Of a DNA stretch of 64,000 nucleotides, positions 33,241-45,693 are shown piece by piece (position 1 is the stretch's first letter; each line of letters begins with the position of its first letter). Origin of the DNA: Incurvaria masculella (taxonomy: Eukaryota; Arthropoda; Insecta; Lepidoptera; Incurvariidae). Location of the stretch: positions 8,866,001 through 8,930,000 of the forward strand of contig OX335657.1 of assembly GCA_946894095.1 (NCBI GenBank), read 5' to 3'. Under the pieces are notes generated by a model. It made no database searches and had not been told where the DNA came from. It worked only from the letters and a program-made list of their open reading frames with translations. A program made the translations under genes and the position numbers.

Positions 33241-33242
33241 TT

Positions 33243-33272
33243 GTTAACCTAACCTAACCTAACCTTACCTTA
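33243..33272. repeat. short (CCTAA)n telomere-like tract
   Basis: Three to four consecutive CCTAA units, then degenerate ones. TTAGG is the usual insect telomere unit. Similar short tracts lie at 42455-42475 and 57533-57550. These are interstitial and too short to be functional telomeres. Confidence 0.6.
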
Positions 33273-33289
33273 GTTTAGAAATCCTCCAA

Positions 33290-33671
33290 CTCCTAAGGGA
33301 GTCCCTCTTTGTGTTTTATCAACTCTACACAAGGAGAATGCTCGTTGGAGCTGCATAACGCTATCCCTGCTTCCACTTTCTACCATCGCGCAACGTGATC
33401 CGAAAATCAGACCCAACCGGTCCCCTACATCCTTTATATATTTTGTCGACTCCCTGCCGAGGTGTTTTTCTCAAAGTACAACGTTGGGTCCTTTGAATTT
33501 AGTGTTAAAAAGCATCTGGCCGGTCGGCATTGTTTTCGCAGCCCCTGTGGAAGTTCAAAATCCTATGGACGTTCATCGGGCACCTCTTTTGTAAGGTCCG
33601 AGCGTAACCTTACAGTTTCAGTTTCAGTTTCAGTTTCAGTTTCTTTATTTCCTCCATTAGATGTATATTAA
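33290..33671 (+). pseudogene. LINE reverse-transcriptase C-terminal remnant with TTTCAG tail
   Basis: 'gactccctgccgaggtgttt' and the following frame FSKYNVGSFEFSVKKHLAGR match the closing segment of insect non-LTR polyproteins (WNSLPAEVF...YN...FK..V.KHL pattern, known family). The upstream part is broken by stops. TTTCAG repeats at 33611-33646 follow. Related decayed ends lie at 36850-36970 and 40650-40770. Confidence 0.6.
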
Positions 33672-34714
33672 ACACTCGGATTCGTCATTTTTTTTTCCTG
33701 TCGGTTCGATTACTTCTGGCGAAGAAGAGCCGACAAGAAACTTCGTCAGGTTGGTCATTGTATTATTATTTTTTCCAGTGATACTTACAAACTAGTTTAC
33801 AGTGATTGATTGATTACTACTGCTCACAAAGAACTTTATTATAAGAACATTATATACATTGGTGAGGAGCAAACTCTTGACTACTATATTGACATCTTAT
33901 TCTAAATTAATAGGAATTATGATCTAAATTATTCAGGTGTAAAAAGCCATCGTCATTTTTGATACAAGGTAATATCAAATTAAATATAAGTTAGTAAATA
34001 AACAAATTCATACTACAGACTACTAAATTCATATTACAGAACTACGTATGCGCAGTTAAAGTTCAGTTCATTCACATAATCGTTTTTGATATCGTAAAAT
34101 TAACAATAATCAACCAAATAACAAATTTAACCACTGGTATTATAAAATCACGGCTTTAACAATAATCACAGTTTAACGAAGATCACGAAATTGAGACCTA
34201 GGCTGAATAAGTCGTGGTTGTATTACAATAACACGTATCTGAATAGTAATTATATAAAGCATCCTCAAATTCAGTTAAAAAAAACACACTAAAAAACATA
34301 AGCGCGATCGCACACCGAAGAACACCACTGCAATTTCTTCACAGCCAACCAAACTCGGATTGCCGCGTGCGCGCACCAATTACTGCCATCCGTGTTAAAG
34401 CCCAGTAAGACTTACTGCTAATTTTGAACTACTAACTAGCTAAAAAACTGAACCACTCACGCCTCCGAACGATCTCGTGCCCCGCACATTGATCGTTCAA
34501 TGCGACGCCAACGAGACGGTCCCGCGACGGTGGGCGAGTTGAAGGAGTATCGGGTGGGTAATTGCCAGTCAAGAAGGCAGCGGCGGACAAGTGACCGCGC
34601 CGCGGCGCAGACTGCGCTTGCGCAAGCGAACATCGCTCCGGCTGGGGCACCTTGTTACACGCAGCCAGAGAGTGACCATCGGAAATTCATTGAAGACCAA
34701 TCATTAAATGTATT
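33672..34714. other. no gene seen
   Basis: 33715-33760 carries a short piece of the GAAGAAGAACTGG repeat. 34480-34640 is GC-richer but without a supported frame. Confidence 0.3.
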
Positions 34715-34870
34715 TTTCAATGGAACGCTGGCTAATACCACATTTGCTGTATTCAACACATAGCATATTAACAAGTTCCTTGCTAATATTGCACGGCTAC
34801 ATTTAACGTATTGCCGCTTCAACCATCGTTCATTCAATGCGATAATACCAACACGGGCGGGGAATCCCAT
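34715..34870 (-). mobile_element. SINE middle fragment, minus
   Basis: Reversed, it reads 'ccgcccgtgttggtattat', 'cgcattgaatgaacgatgg' and 'ttgaagcggcaat', the centre of the SINE. Confidence 0.6.
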
Positions 34871-36849
34871 CCTTTTTACATGTCGAAAAAAACACAGCAC
34901 AATCCAAAGAAATCCTGCTGTAACTGCAGTTCAACAACTTTTATTCAACGAGTGTTCTCGTTCCGTGAAATCGTTCCAATTCAAACGATCAAAGCTTTTA
35001 ATTAAAGATATCAACCAATATCATTGAAACAAGGCAAGAAACCTCTCCTCCATTTAAAATAGCGAGTGCCGAAATATTGCCACTGTTTAGTTATACAAGA
35101 CCAGGACCGGCAAGCCAGTCGGCTTGTTCTGCCCCAGCTTTACCATCTAACCGATTTCAGAGACGCCTTCATTCGGACAACGCTGATGCACCAGAAAAAC
35201 CGTCAATTTAATTTTAATTTTACTTTTAATGTATGTTCAGAAAGGAGAATGCCCAAATCCAGGCCCCTTAGAAATCAGCCGTGTCTATTATTGACACATA
35301 TGTGATAATTTATATTTAGTATTTAAACATATTTTAAACTATCTGACATCATTTTTCAGGGCCGTTTACTTGTTTGTTGTTGTAAAAGGAATCATTAAAT
35401 ATGACTTTTTTCTTACTGACATTATAAATAAGACAAGGACAGAACTTCGCTATAGTACTTTCGTTGTCTCAAGACGTATTCGGGCAGCCTGCTCCGTAGC
35501 ATTCCGTCCGGTAAGAGAGAAAAAATAACTTATATCTGTAAAAAATCCTAAGGACTAATGGTCGTTCTTTGTGAAATATCAAAGAGACATTAAACTCTGT
35601 CCATTTTTATTGCGTTTTGACTAGAGAATTTAACTCCACGCTGAGCTCTCTAATGTCTACACCTCACCATACATTAATCTCAACACCGCATTTTTCTTTA
35701 ATTACTTTAAAATAGCAATTAATTCGGCCTTCAAAATTCACATGTCAAAGGGTTACGATATTTTCAAAATTATCACACTTGTTTGACAGAAAGACGCTAA
35801 CATTTTTGAGGGGCCCCAAATGTATGGGCCAATGGGCATTCTCCTTTCCTGTTAATTATTATGGAAGGTTTAATTTTCTAATTTTGACAGTAAATGTATC
35901 TTGTTATTCTGGTAAAAAAAATGCCGTAACCAAAATAAAGAAATGAAATGACGTTTCTCATGGAGATGCAGTCTTTGGCGAGGTGACCGCGCGCGCACCG
36001 CCAAATTGTAGATCAACTCGTAACCTCAGTCGACTGCTAAGCGATGCCGCGCGTGCTAGAAGCAAAGATGCTCCTATACTTTAGATCCTTTATGTATAGG
36101 GTTAATATACAGGAGGTGTCTTAGTCGACTGCTTTTCGATTTTTCGTTTCCTTTCGAAACGCCTCCAATTTCCAAAAGCGATGTTATACGCTATGAGAGC
36201 CGCTATTCCCACCGACGACGCCGCAATACTAGTGAGGACCAAATTATGCTGTAGGTCTTGCCGCCTCAGTCTATTGTTTCAGTACTTTTAATGGCGATTA
36301 CCACGTGACCATATCCACTCCCTATTCTCGAGGTAACTCGAGCTGCATTGCATGCTCACAGCCCGTAGCAGGAGCTGCTATCGTATAAATCCATGCTCGG
36401 GACAGCCATATATCCGTTATAGTGCCGGAGTAGGTCGATTGGCACACTCACTTCCTGATGCATCGTTCCATTCGATGTATACGCAGCTGGATTGGCCGGC
36501 GAAACCATAATCGTTTGGACATCTGTTCTTCAGACTAGCACTGGATGTGTCGTCCGGTCCTAACTCTCTAATAGAAACCATCCGAATCAACAAGGGTCAG
36601 GTCACCTGAACGCGCCCCGTTATCTTTTCGGACCACGGGACTTGTTAAGGACGCTCGCTAAGAACACGACGTGATTGCTGGACATCCGACATTGGCCACT
36701 CCTACAGTTACCCACATAGCCCCAGCGTGTCTGACCCCGACAGATCCTGAGTCTGGTGCCAAAGGCCCAAGCTGACGTTTGGCGCATTCCCGCAGTACCC
36801 TAGTACAAATAGCCTGACACCATATTATATAGTAGTATTTATGTGAGAA
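34871..36849. other. no gene seen; compositional change at 36120-36810
   Basis: 34871-35930 is AT-rich non-coding. 36120-36810 is close to balanced GC, with no frame above about 60 codons and no repeat recognised. It may be a long-dead transposon. Confidence 0.3.
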
Positions 36850-36970
36850 AAGGGGTCATTAAACAGTGGAACGCCTTGCCGAGGTATTTACCCAAAAGTA
36901 CAATCCTTCAAACATGGTGTTAAGAAGCACCCGGATTGCCGGCCTTTTCATCGCAATGAATAAACGATGG
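36850..36970 (+). pseudogene. decayed LINE C-terminal fragment
   Basis: 'ggaacgccttgccgaggtat' reads WNALPRY, then 'ggtgttaagaagcacc' and 'gccggccttttcatcgca', parallel to 33449-33540 in order and content. No intact frame. Confidence 0.5.
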
Positions 36971-37834
36971 TCGAAGTGTCGATGAATTGTTGTCCGTGTT
37001 TTTAATCAATTTCAATATGCCTTGCCTTGCGAAATAAAAAGGGTCCTTCTATGACCATTATTATCATCATTGTCCATATATTTGAGAAGAGGAAATAGAA
37101 GAACATTAATGAACAGATTCCGATTGTCATCGAATAGAGACTGAAATAATTGTAAACATATAAGGTTAAAATTAGTGGACTGAAACAGATATTTAAAAAA
37201 TATATTCATTAATAATTTTGCGGTACCTATTGTACCCGCGAAGTGCTTCTTACCAAACACCTGCCTAGTGATCACCTAAAGTAATCATTATTTAATAACT
37301 CGTCTGGAACCCATTCATAACCCTAACGAGAGCAAAAGCGAGCGAGTCGACATCATCATTCTATCTTATTACTTCATAGAGTGACGGTTAAGTTAAAACA
37401 AAGGTGGGCGCTTCAACGCGGGCCAAATGTCAGTTTCGGTGCCTTACAAGGGGGGGGGGGGGATCCGTACGGAAGGTCGAGTAATAGCAGTCGAATGGCA
37501 ACATATGTACATTCCATAAATTTATTACAAAATAGAGCGCAAATGAAATTCATATCCAACATCCAAAATCCATCTCCAATCATTGTAGATCTGAGTGTAG
37601 AATCAGTTGTCATATTAAAATTAGTGTCTCTCTAAACTGCTTTTATACCTGATAATATTTGTAAGACTATATATATATTATTGTATTATTGTTAGTTAAG
37701 TAAGTTCTATTACTAATCTATTTGCACCGAAGGTGGTTGTTTCTTTCGTTCTCGTTCTTTGTCTTAAACTGTTCTACAAAAAAATTGTTTGGCTTTAGAT
37801 CTTATTATGCTTTTCGTAAATTTCTCGTAAATTT
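36971..37834. other. no gene seen; 13-G run
   Basis: A run of 13 G at 37450-37462 follows 'gggccaaatgtcagtttcgg', a string repeated at about 38388-38405. No supported frame. Confidence 0.4.
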
Positions 37835-37940
37835 TCTTTGCGGATTCTTCTTTATAGAGTTGATAGAATCCGCGGATCATTCCGTTTTTGTACGTGACTT
37901 AGTGTAGTTTGACTACCAAAAAAGTTTGAATAAATGGAAT
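37835..37940 (+). mobile_element. LINE 3' end (CGGATTCTTCT family), copy 1
   Basis: 'gcggattcttctttatagag' with 'agaatccgcggatca' can form a hairpin. Then 'gacttagtgtagtttgacta' + 'ccaaaaaagtttgaataaat'. The second copy is at 60475-60575. Confidence 0.6.
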
Positions 37941-38454
37941 GAAATCAAATGTAGACTTCGCAAGTTTGTCTTTAAAAGGTTAAAACTGAATAATAATGTT
38001 TAACGCAAACCTTAAATCGAAATCCTGTAAATTTTCTTGCAATATTTTCACTAACTGACACACAAGACACGTTTTGTGATATATTTTTTTAATTCTAAAA
38101 ACTAAGTCAACAAAAAAAATCCATATGATTATTGAAACTGCTCATAAAATTTGCGATCTGTAGAGGAGAATAGCCGGATATACAAACACATTTTTAATAA
38201 TAAAATATATAAAATACAGGCAAACATTTGGGGATAACCAAATTCGGCAATAAAAAAGTATTTGAATAGTTGATTTATATCAACTTGTTATTATTTATAT
38301 AAACTAAATACGATAAAGGGATTCCCGGAAGGGACAAGTTCGATCAGGAAATAATTAGACCTATCGCACTGCTCCCAGCAACAAACGGGCCAAATGTCAG
38401 TGTCGGTTGCTTATAGGCAACGGGCTACAAGCGCTCGGACGGCAAATAGTAGCT

Positions 38455-38590
38455 CATAAATTATTATGAGCTCACGAGCGCGGCACGCGAGCGACGCGGC
38501 GGAGCGGCGGCGGCGGCAGCGGGGCGGTGCGGGGAGCGGCGGAGGGGAAGTGGAGGGGGCGGGGGCTCCCGAGCCGACAACTATTGCGAA
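38455..38590. other. GC-rich island
   Basis: GCGG-type repeats over ~130 bases; opposite frames are compositional. No gene called. Confidence 0.3.
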
Positions 38591-39194
38591 AGCCTCAGGA
38601 GTCTGATGTAGTAGATGAACTCGGTACATTCTGTGGTCAATTTAGCTGCGCAGTTGAAGTCTTATTAACTTTCTGAGCTATGCTTTGTTTGAGAGTACCT
38701 TCATTTCATCGCATGCACGATCCAGTGCCGCTTATTAAAATTGTACTTAGCAAAGGACTGGCAAACTTTTAACTTGTTAGTACGAAAAGTTTAATGAACA
38801 AGTTAGATGTCCGGGAACATCCTTTTGGATACACCAATGCTGGAGTGCACCGACTCGGGTTAACGGTAATGTTGTTGTTAAGAGACAGATACAATTTAAT
38901 GCACTTCGGCCTATTGTTGCATTTTTTTGGAGAGTATAGTCGCCTACAGCATTGAATCACATCTAATCTTGCTTCAGATGAATGTCCAGAACAAACAAAC
39001 AAATATCATATCTTATCAGTTTTTGCAAATAGCATTTTTGACCAGGATTATTGTTGACTACACCAAAAATAAACCCAACGATTATAACGTAGAATCAATT
39101 TAGCAGAAATGCGTTGCTCGAGGAAAGTTTGCGAAGTGAGCTAACCGAACCTATTACAATAAAGCAAGGTTAGAGAGCAGTTAAAAAAGTTATT
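38591..39194. other. no gene seen
   Basis: Mixed sequence; nothing recognised. Confidence 0.3.
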
Positions 39195-39421
39195 AAAGAA
39201 TTGAGAAGATATGTTAAGATGGTTTGGACATTCAGAGCGATTGGGTGACGAAATAATACCCAAAAAAAAATTACGGATATTTATTCAAAGTCAGATACGG
39301 TAGCATCTTTAATCGAAGACCGTGTATGAAAGTATATGTAGGTCTGTAGAGGAAGCGAAAGGTGTGCTGTGACCCTATCGCAAGGTGCTCCATCACATCC
39401 CTTCGGGGAAGCGGCGTCATG
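39195..39421 (+). pseudogene. decayed LINE reverse-transcriptase tail
   Basis: MLRWFGHSERLGDEIIPK at 39211-39264 parallels MLIWFGHMERMDDEKITK of 2522-2899. After frameshifts, 'gtagaggaagcgaaaggtgt' + 'gctgtgaccctatcgcaa' and 'ggaagcggcgtcatg' follow in the same order. It has several stops. Confidence 0.65.
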
Positions 39422-39894
39422 TGGAATTATGCCTTGTCTTGTATTACATTATTGGAAGGAAACTTCTTACTTCTGTTCTTTTAGAATAATTTATTGCGTA
39501 AATAACTGATTTTCTTCTAATCATATTTGGAAGACAGTTTATCACCAAAGTTATTAATTTACCACCACTTTGTGAGCTGATTAGTATCTGCATGAATGTC
39601 TTGTAAGGTTACCCAATGTCGGTGGGCAGCTCAAACTGTGAACTTTGGAAGTGGCGATCAATCACTGTACGCGGAGAACACCGCCACAGGTTGACCTCAG
39701 CGATGGAAATAATTTGAAATTGCGCCAAAATTGCATGAATTATACTAAATTGAAAATTAAGATGGATTGACTGCCATTACGAAACCCGTTCAAGTTTATA
39801 TTTTATCAATATATGCGATAGAGTGTACATATAATATTCATTACGTTTTAAAGCAAGTTTTGTCTGGTCGCAAACATTATAAATGGTTGAAAAG

Positions 39895-39990
39895 ATGCTT
39901 TGTCAGGGGCGCGGGGACTTGGCTTCCATGCCAGAGGTCATGGGTTCGATCCCCGCCCCGTTCATACAACAGTTTCTTTCTATTTCTGAT
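39895..39990 (+). mobile_element. tRNA-derived SINE head (second type)
   Basis: 'gcggggacttggcttccatg' + 'ccagaggtcatgggttcgat' + 'ccccgccccg' contains a clear B box GGTTCGATCCC. TTGGC/GCCA can pair around TTCCAT in the anticodon position. The tail runs directly into a CCGT-core repeat. Without a good acceptor stem it is not a tRNA gene. Confidence 0.5.
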
Positions 39991-40002
39991 TTTTTTGAAT
40001 TC

Positions 40003-40215
40003 AGTACCCAAATGATTTTTAACGAAACCCTATTAATAGCCTTCGCTGTCCGTCCGTCCGTCCGTCTGTCACAGGGCTGTATCTCATGAACCGTAAGAGG
40101 TGGACAGATGCAAATTTTCACAGAATAAACGGGGCCACCATACAAGAAACGTGGGGAAAATCTTGTATAATGGTACGGAACCCTTTGTGTGTGAGTCCGA
40201 CTCGCACTTGTCCGG
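40003..40215 (+). repeat. CCGT-core dispersed repeat
   Basis: (CCGT)4 near 40049, then 'cacagggctgtatctcatga' + 'accgtaagagg'. It ends with 'ggtacggaaccctttgtgtg' + 'tgagtccgactcgcacttg'. Confidence 0.75.
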
Positions 40216-40275
40216 TTGTTTTATCCAACCTGACAAGGATGGCCAATACCACATAATTACCGTTATGATATTAGC
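40216..40275 (-). mobile_element. SINE tail fragment, minus
   Basis: Reversed, it reads 'gggctaatatcataacggta' and 'ggtattggccatccttgtca', the 3' part of the SINE. A plus-strand SINE starts next to it. Confidence 0.6.
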
Positions 40276-40289
40276 CCAAAAACACCACA

Positions 40290-40520
40290 TTACCGAAGGT
40301 GGCAGGGTTAAATACGTCCGGGTTTGTACCATAGCTTTGGATGAAAAGTTGATCGAAGCGGCAATGAAATTGTCCGTGTTTTCCACCCAGTTCAATGCAG
40401 CCGTGCTCACAAAAAGGAAGTTTATGTGATGGCACCTCGGGAATACGGTGTGTTGGGTTAGTATAATAACGATGGCATGTCACTAAATCATATGCACCAT
40501 GATTGTTTTGTCACTGGACA
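40290..40520 (+). mobile_element. SINE body, plus
   Basis: 'ggtggcagggttaaatacgt', 'gttgatcgaagcggcaatga', 'aattgtccgtgttttccacc' and 'tgatggcacctcgggaatac' follow the SINE order. The head is missing. Confidence 0.7.
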
Positions 40521-40649
40521 TGTTATAATAATATAAGTTAAGCTTGATTCCGCATTTACATGGATGTATGTCTGAGCGGTACACTTCATTAATGCCCCTG
40601 TGTTTCAAAAAGTGCATGTTCCTAGTTAAATTACTTACCGGTAAATTTA

Positions 40650-40770
40650 GGAGTCCGCTTCCTGCCGAGATATTCCCCTAAAGTACAATCTGGAGTCTTT
40701 CAAACACGGCCTGGCCTGGTGGGTAACAACTGGCCGGCTGGCCATTCCCGAAGGCCCTAAAGGCTGGCCT
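40650..40770 (+). pseudogene. decayed LINE C-terminal fragment
   Basis: 'gtccgcttcctgccgagata' + 'ttcccctaaagtacaat' and 'gagtctttcaaacacggcct' parallel the LINE endings at 33449 and 36867. No open frame. Confidence 0.45.
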
Positions 40771-41670
40771 GGCGTACGCCATATGTCGCGCAATGCATAC
40801 GAAGTCTTTATAGTTCTAAGTAAAATCATCAAATGACCCATTTTGCGAAGTACAAGCCGCTATCAATGAAATAGGAAAAGTTAAATTTCATCACCAAATA
40901 CAATTTAAACGAGTAGCCAAAACAAATAGAATCACCATGCAATGTAATATTAGAATAATCTATGTTTTGTTACCAATAGAAATTGGTAAAATGTAACTAA
41001 TTCAGAAATTCTGTATTGTTTTATTCACTTAACAAAAATACACTTATTTTTATTTATAAAGTTTAAGGCTTCCGTTACATTTGGTTTTACGTAGTTTTCT
41101 AATTTCTGTAAACCTTTTGCGTATGTTTAAATATAGTTTTTTATGTATTACGCAATTTATGTTATGGACATATATGAAAAAAGTAAAATCTTTTCTTGGT
41201 ATTGTTATATAATATTTTGCTTCTAAACATCTTATTGAACTTATTTTTTTTTTAATTAAATAAAAAATACTTATTTTTATACGCAGGTATACTTACCTCC
41301 TTCCACGTGCGGCGGAGGCTGTGCAGTGCGAGTCAACGTCTAGAATTTCATTCATTCTGTTAGCACGTACCTTTCATAATCAATGTCGATAGTAATATGT
41401 TTTGCTACTTTGAATGAAAAAAAAAAACAATTATTTTGGGACAAACCACTAGATAATGGTTTCTTCTCAGAATTCGTTAATATGGAAGCTTTTTTTTGTA
41501 AAAAAAAATATCTAATAAATAAACAAATCTCTTCTCTCAAATAATTAATAACATGGGATTTGTTTGACACCGAAAGGTAAAGTCACCTTTCCCGGCACAA
41601 ACGTGATCACATCCGATCACATATTTACAACGTTCAAATGTTTTATTTTTGTTCGGTCTCCGCCTTTTTT
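40771..41670. other. no gene seen
   Basis: AT-rich, non-coding. Confidence 0.35.
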
Positions 41671-42022
41671 ATGTTACTGGACATACAAAGATGACTAATA
41701 ACATGTCCAACTTCATTCCCGAAGGTGCCATGCCAGAACCTCCCCTTTATGAGAGATGATGAGGACGATTAATTTGTTAAAAAACACGGATAATATTGCA
41801 TTGCCGTTTCGGCCGTCATTTCATCCAATGCGATAGTACTAAGCTAGACGGGCTGGAAGGGGAGGCCTTTAGTTTTATATGAACTCCGAACCATGCAAAA
41901 ACTTGCATTCGCGACTAAAAGCGTTTTTTAGACTCAGAAAGAGGAATAAAGTGGGTATTTGAACCCATTATCCCTGGTGTGTAAAGAAAGTCCTCGCGCC
42001 ACTGAGCTACGAGCCGCTCAAA
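41671..42022 (-). mobile_element. SINE, near full length, minus
   Basis: The head reads (reversed) 'gagcggctcgtagctcagtg' + 'gcgcgagg', B-box-like GGGTTCAAATACC, then 'ccactttattcctctttctg', 'gttcggagttcatata', 'ggccgaaacggcaatgcaat' and ends 'gttattagtcatctttgtat'. Diverged but continuous. Confidence 0.75.
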
Positions 42023-43156
42023 ATTAGTTATTTAAACATTTTTTAACGCTGAGACAATGTTAACATTTCGCATAATCGACTGTATCGATGTTGGTGTGTG
42101 TCCCCACCCTACGCCGCCGTGGCTTGCGCAGGCTTCGTGACGTGTAGATCAGTGGGCTGAGCTCTGGTAGCTGGCGTTGATAGCCATCTGAATTAAAGGT
42201 CGAACAGGATAAGATATGCGATTCAACGATTGAGTGATCAGTGCCCTATCCTCTTTCGAAATGCTCTCTTCCGAATAGTCGGGAGTCTACGGTACTGTTT
42301 TATTTTTATGAAAAACCGGTAGATTGATGTGCTGAGGACCGAAGGTGAAATTCGCTAAACCACCCTCAGCTAGGCACCATGCCAGGGGTTTTGCGGACTA
42401 TCGCTGACATATCGAGCTTGTTCAAATTACGCTTGAAGACTCCCTGGTTATAGGTTAGGTTTGGTTAGGTTAGGCGTGAGGAAATGAGTTTGAGAATCGG
42501 TTCGTTCTCAAAAGCCTAATGTCAACCACAAGGCGTTTAATGGCTGAAGTTAACTTTTATACCGTTACGTGGCGTATTTTTTTTGTAAGTACCATCTAAT
42601 GTTTTAAAGTGCTAGTTGCTTTTACAACCAAAACAAATATATGTAAAATCCGTAAAAAGTAAAAATATTTAATAAATATAATGAATTTGTACCTCCAAGT
42701 CCATTTGTTTATTGTACACACAAATGGTATTAGGGACAGGCAGGTTTGGAACTCCTTTAAGTCATGAAATTAAATAGTTTGGAATAATCAATAATAATGC
42801 TAAAGTTGGTAGGTTTAAATACAAATCAATAGCCAATTGAGGAAATTGAAAAGATTGTATGGCTAACCCATACTATCACATCGTTATTAATTTTACTTAT
42901 TGAAGTGAGAAAACGGGAAAATGGTCGTATTAAAAAAAATCATGACATCGTAGTAAAAATACAATATCATTCGAAATAATGAAAATACTTTACTCAAAAT
43001 AAGGTTGATATTTTTGGGCAAATTATTTTATTATCAGAAGTAATAATGAGGCATATTTAATGCGAGATGTAGCCCCTATGTCGTTTGTATTGCATAGTGT
43101 AATGGCTTGTTCCGTTTACGATCTAACTCCTTCATTATCGTTTATGTTTTATTTAT
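42023..43156. other. no gene seen
   Basis: It contains a short TTAGG-like tract at 42455-42475. Otherwise AT-rich and non-coding. Confidence 0.3.
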
Positions 43157-43945
43157 CACTAGCAGCCCGTCCCGGCTTTGCACGGGCATAATATCATTTA
43201 AAACAATGTTATTTTGACACAATGATACACAAATAAACCCTTTTTACGTAGAGTTCCTACGTGAAATAAAAAAAACTTAGAAATTATTATAAGACCGATC
43301 GCTGCTAAATTCAAAGTGCTATAGGGAGAACCGCGACCTCCGACGCACTATTTATAGGCACGCTCCCGCCGCCCTGACCGGCCGGTACCGCCGCAAACGC
43401 TACGTCCCGCAATTTTTTAATCTGTAATATCTTCGAAAATATTCATTTAAATCATATGCTGTAATGTCCATATGGATCTATATTAAATCAACAATGTATT
43501 AAATGTATTTTATTGGATAAGGATTAATGCTGTATTGGTTAAAATCGCTTCGAAAATTAGCCATTATTTGTCGTAAAAAGTAAATGACAAATAAATGTGG
43601 GATATACATAAGAGATAGACATATACCATCGCGGAGTTTTCTGTAGACCTTTTTAATGTGTACAATACTTAGTACATTATTTTGATAAATCTCGTAGGGT
43701 TCAGCCTGAGTTTGCAATGTAAGCGGAAAAAATGTAATTTTTTACGACATCACATTGGAAACCTCAAAAATAACAGTATTTCCCCACTATTTAATGGATG
43801 TTATTGTACAAATAAACCTTCCTGTTCAATTACTCTATCTATTAAAAAAAACCGCATCAAAATCCGTTGCGTAGTTTTAAAGATTTAAGCATACATAGGG
43901 ATATAGGGATATATGGATGTAGTGATATATAAGCTGTACACGGTA
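43157..43945 (+). repeat. ~0.8-kb dispersed repeat (AGCAGCCCGTCCCGG family)
   Basis: It starts 'ctagcagcccgtcccggctt' + 'tgcacggg' and ends 'ccgcatcaaaatccgttgcg' + 'tagttttaaagatttaagca' + 'tacatagggatatagggata'. I recognise both ends from widespread insect non-coding repeats. A GC-rich block lies at 43320-43410. Confidence 0.55.
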
Positions 43946-43974
43946 CTCGGGTTTTTTGTTTTTTATCATTAACC

Positions 43975-44047
43975 ATTTCAGTAATCCCAGCGAAGAAGAA
44001 CTGGCTAGAAATTCCTGTGGTAATTTTGTCAACGTCCTCTTAGTGTA
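43975..44047 (+). mobile_element. LINE 3'-end repeat (GAAGAAGAACTGG family), short
   Basis: 'ttcagtaatcccagcgaaga' + 'agaactggctagaaattcct' + 'tcaacgtcctcttagtgtaa' corresponds to the first part of 1508-1740. Confidence 0.6.
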
Positions 44048-44048
44048 A

Positions 44049-44320
44049 GGGTTGATTTTTCATTAGGGCCGATTTTAATCCACAGATAGTACTTCAGTCC
44101 TTAGGGCAGATTTTCAATAGTCTGATATTCAGCAAGATAACCATTCGAAGGATTTATTTACGCCTCTGCTTATCCATCCGTTATAGCAAGTCCATATTTT
44201 TACCAGTTAAATTACAGTCAGATTATTGTGATAGAAGACATAATTTTCCGGTAATTACTATCCGTCTTTTGATAGAAATTTCCGATTAGTACTATCTGAG
44301 GATTGAAAAATCGGTCCTAA
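44049..44320. mobile_element. MITE (GGGCCGATTTTTCAAT family), copy 2, with repeated left end
   Basis: The right end is 'atctgaggattgaaaaatcg' + 'gtcctaa'. The left side holds the terminal block three times in a row ('ggttgatttttcat', 'agggccgattttaatcc', 'agggcagattttcaatag'), pointing to repeated insertion or rearrangement. The body matches 29298-29508 reversed. Confidence 0.7.
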
Positions 44321-45279
44321 GTTTACAAAACGTTTTCCGCTGCTTACAGATTTACAAAGTATTGGTACTATTTGTGTGTTATTGTTCAGTATATCTAATG
44401 TTGCTTATCATGAAAGTTCAAATATTTAACAAAGTATTATCGATGATTTAAAACACTATCAGAGACATTTCTGTTTTTCAGCTAAAAAGTCTTCAATTTC
44501 CGGTTGCATTTATGCTTTGACAAATATCATAGAACTATAAAACATGCTTATACACATACTTGTTTAATTTGTACTGCTTATGTACTGCTTTGCGCTCGAA
44601 TTCGTCATATTTTATCATTTGTCAGTTCAATAGTCAAACTTTCGGGCTTCGAGTGGTTTGCAATCTTACATACAAACGTAGAAAGATGTAACTATTGAGC
44701 ATTTATTATCCAAAACCATAGTAAAAAGATCTAAGAAATTATCATATTGTTTTTTTTTAAGTTAAGAGGGTTTTAAAGTTCAAACCACCACATAACAATT
44801 TACTTTCACCCTTACTACATACACTGACATCTAACTACCTCGATGAAATAAATATTTTCAAATTTATATTTCGGACTTCCCACGGAAATGGGCTAATGGT
44901 AATTTTACCACATTTCTATGGGTTCTTGGAAAATTATCACTTTTAAGTTATGCCCAAATTTAAGTATTTCAATTAGTTGGAGATGTATTTTTTTTTGTCA
45001 AAGATTAAAATCCTTATTAATCTATGATTTGATTAACTACAGAAGTAACTAAACTTATTGTATCACCTTATTAAATGGGCCAAAATTTTAAATAATGATG
45101 GTGAAATTAATTGAATTTAAATGTTTAAAAAATATTGTTGCCAAAATCCAAATTCATATTTTGCAAAAAGTGGTAATACGATTGAATATAAAAAATGTGT
45201 ACAGGAAATAAAGGTTAAAATTTAATTTAATATCCTTCTCTTATGTTTTAAAATGTAGCATTAGCTGTTCTAATTGCTC
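44321..45279. other. no gene seen
   Basis: AT-rich; a 64-codon frame near 44504 has no motif. Confidence 0.3.
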
Positions 45280-45289
45280 GACGACGACT

Positions 45290-45693
45290 GGTCACTATTA
45301 CACATGTTTTCGCCACCATGTTGGAATCCAAGATGGCGCCGCCGGAGGTCCGCGCCGCCGGATCGCCGGCACGATCTCGCGCTATTTATGATATGATTAT
45401 GGTTTATCGCTATTAATTTGCAACAATCGTTAGTGCGCCGGACGCGGCTCGACGGCTGCGGGCATCGAGCAAGGAAGGAGTGGCGACAGAAAGTCAAGCC
45501 GCAGCGTAGCCATGTTTGAGATAAAACACAAACAATGACGGTAGCGCTGGCCAGTCAGTACGCGACGAATTCGGGACGCGTGACATGGGTAAAACGCGTA
45601 ACCCTGTGCAGTTTTTACGTGTCGTTGGAACTCGAGAACGTCAGAAGTATGGAATGGAAACTAAAACGTGTTATCTACGCTGCCGCTTTTCAG
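45290..45693 (+). promoter_or_regulatory. GC-rich island with possible first exon and splice donor
   Basis: 45300-45480 is GC-rich and holds 'ccaagatggcgccgccgg', a YY1/Pho-like core. An ATG at 45535 opens a 53-codon frame (MTVALASQYATNSG...), ending at CAG|GTGAGT (donor at 45694), a consensus 5' splice site in phase 0. I do not recognise the peptide and see no acceptor partner. It could be a promoter with a first exon, a non-coding RNA start, or coincidence. Repeats begin directly downstream. Confidence 0.25.

Noticed and set aside
33243..33272. Telomere or subtelomere from CCTAA units
   Set aside because: Only three to four perfect units and similar short runs elsewhere in the window; interstitial.
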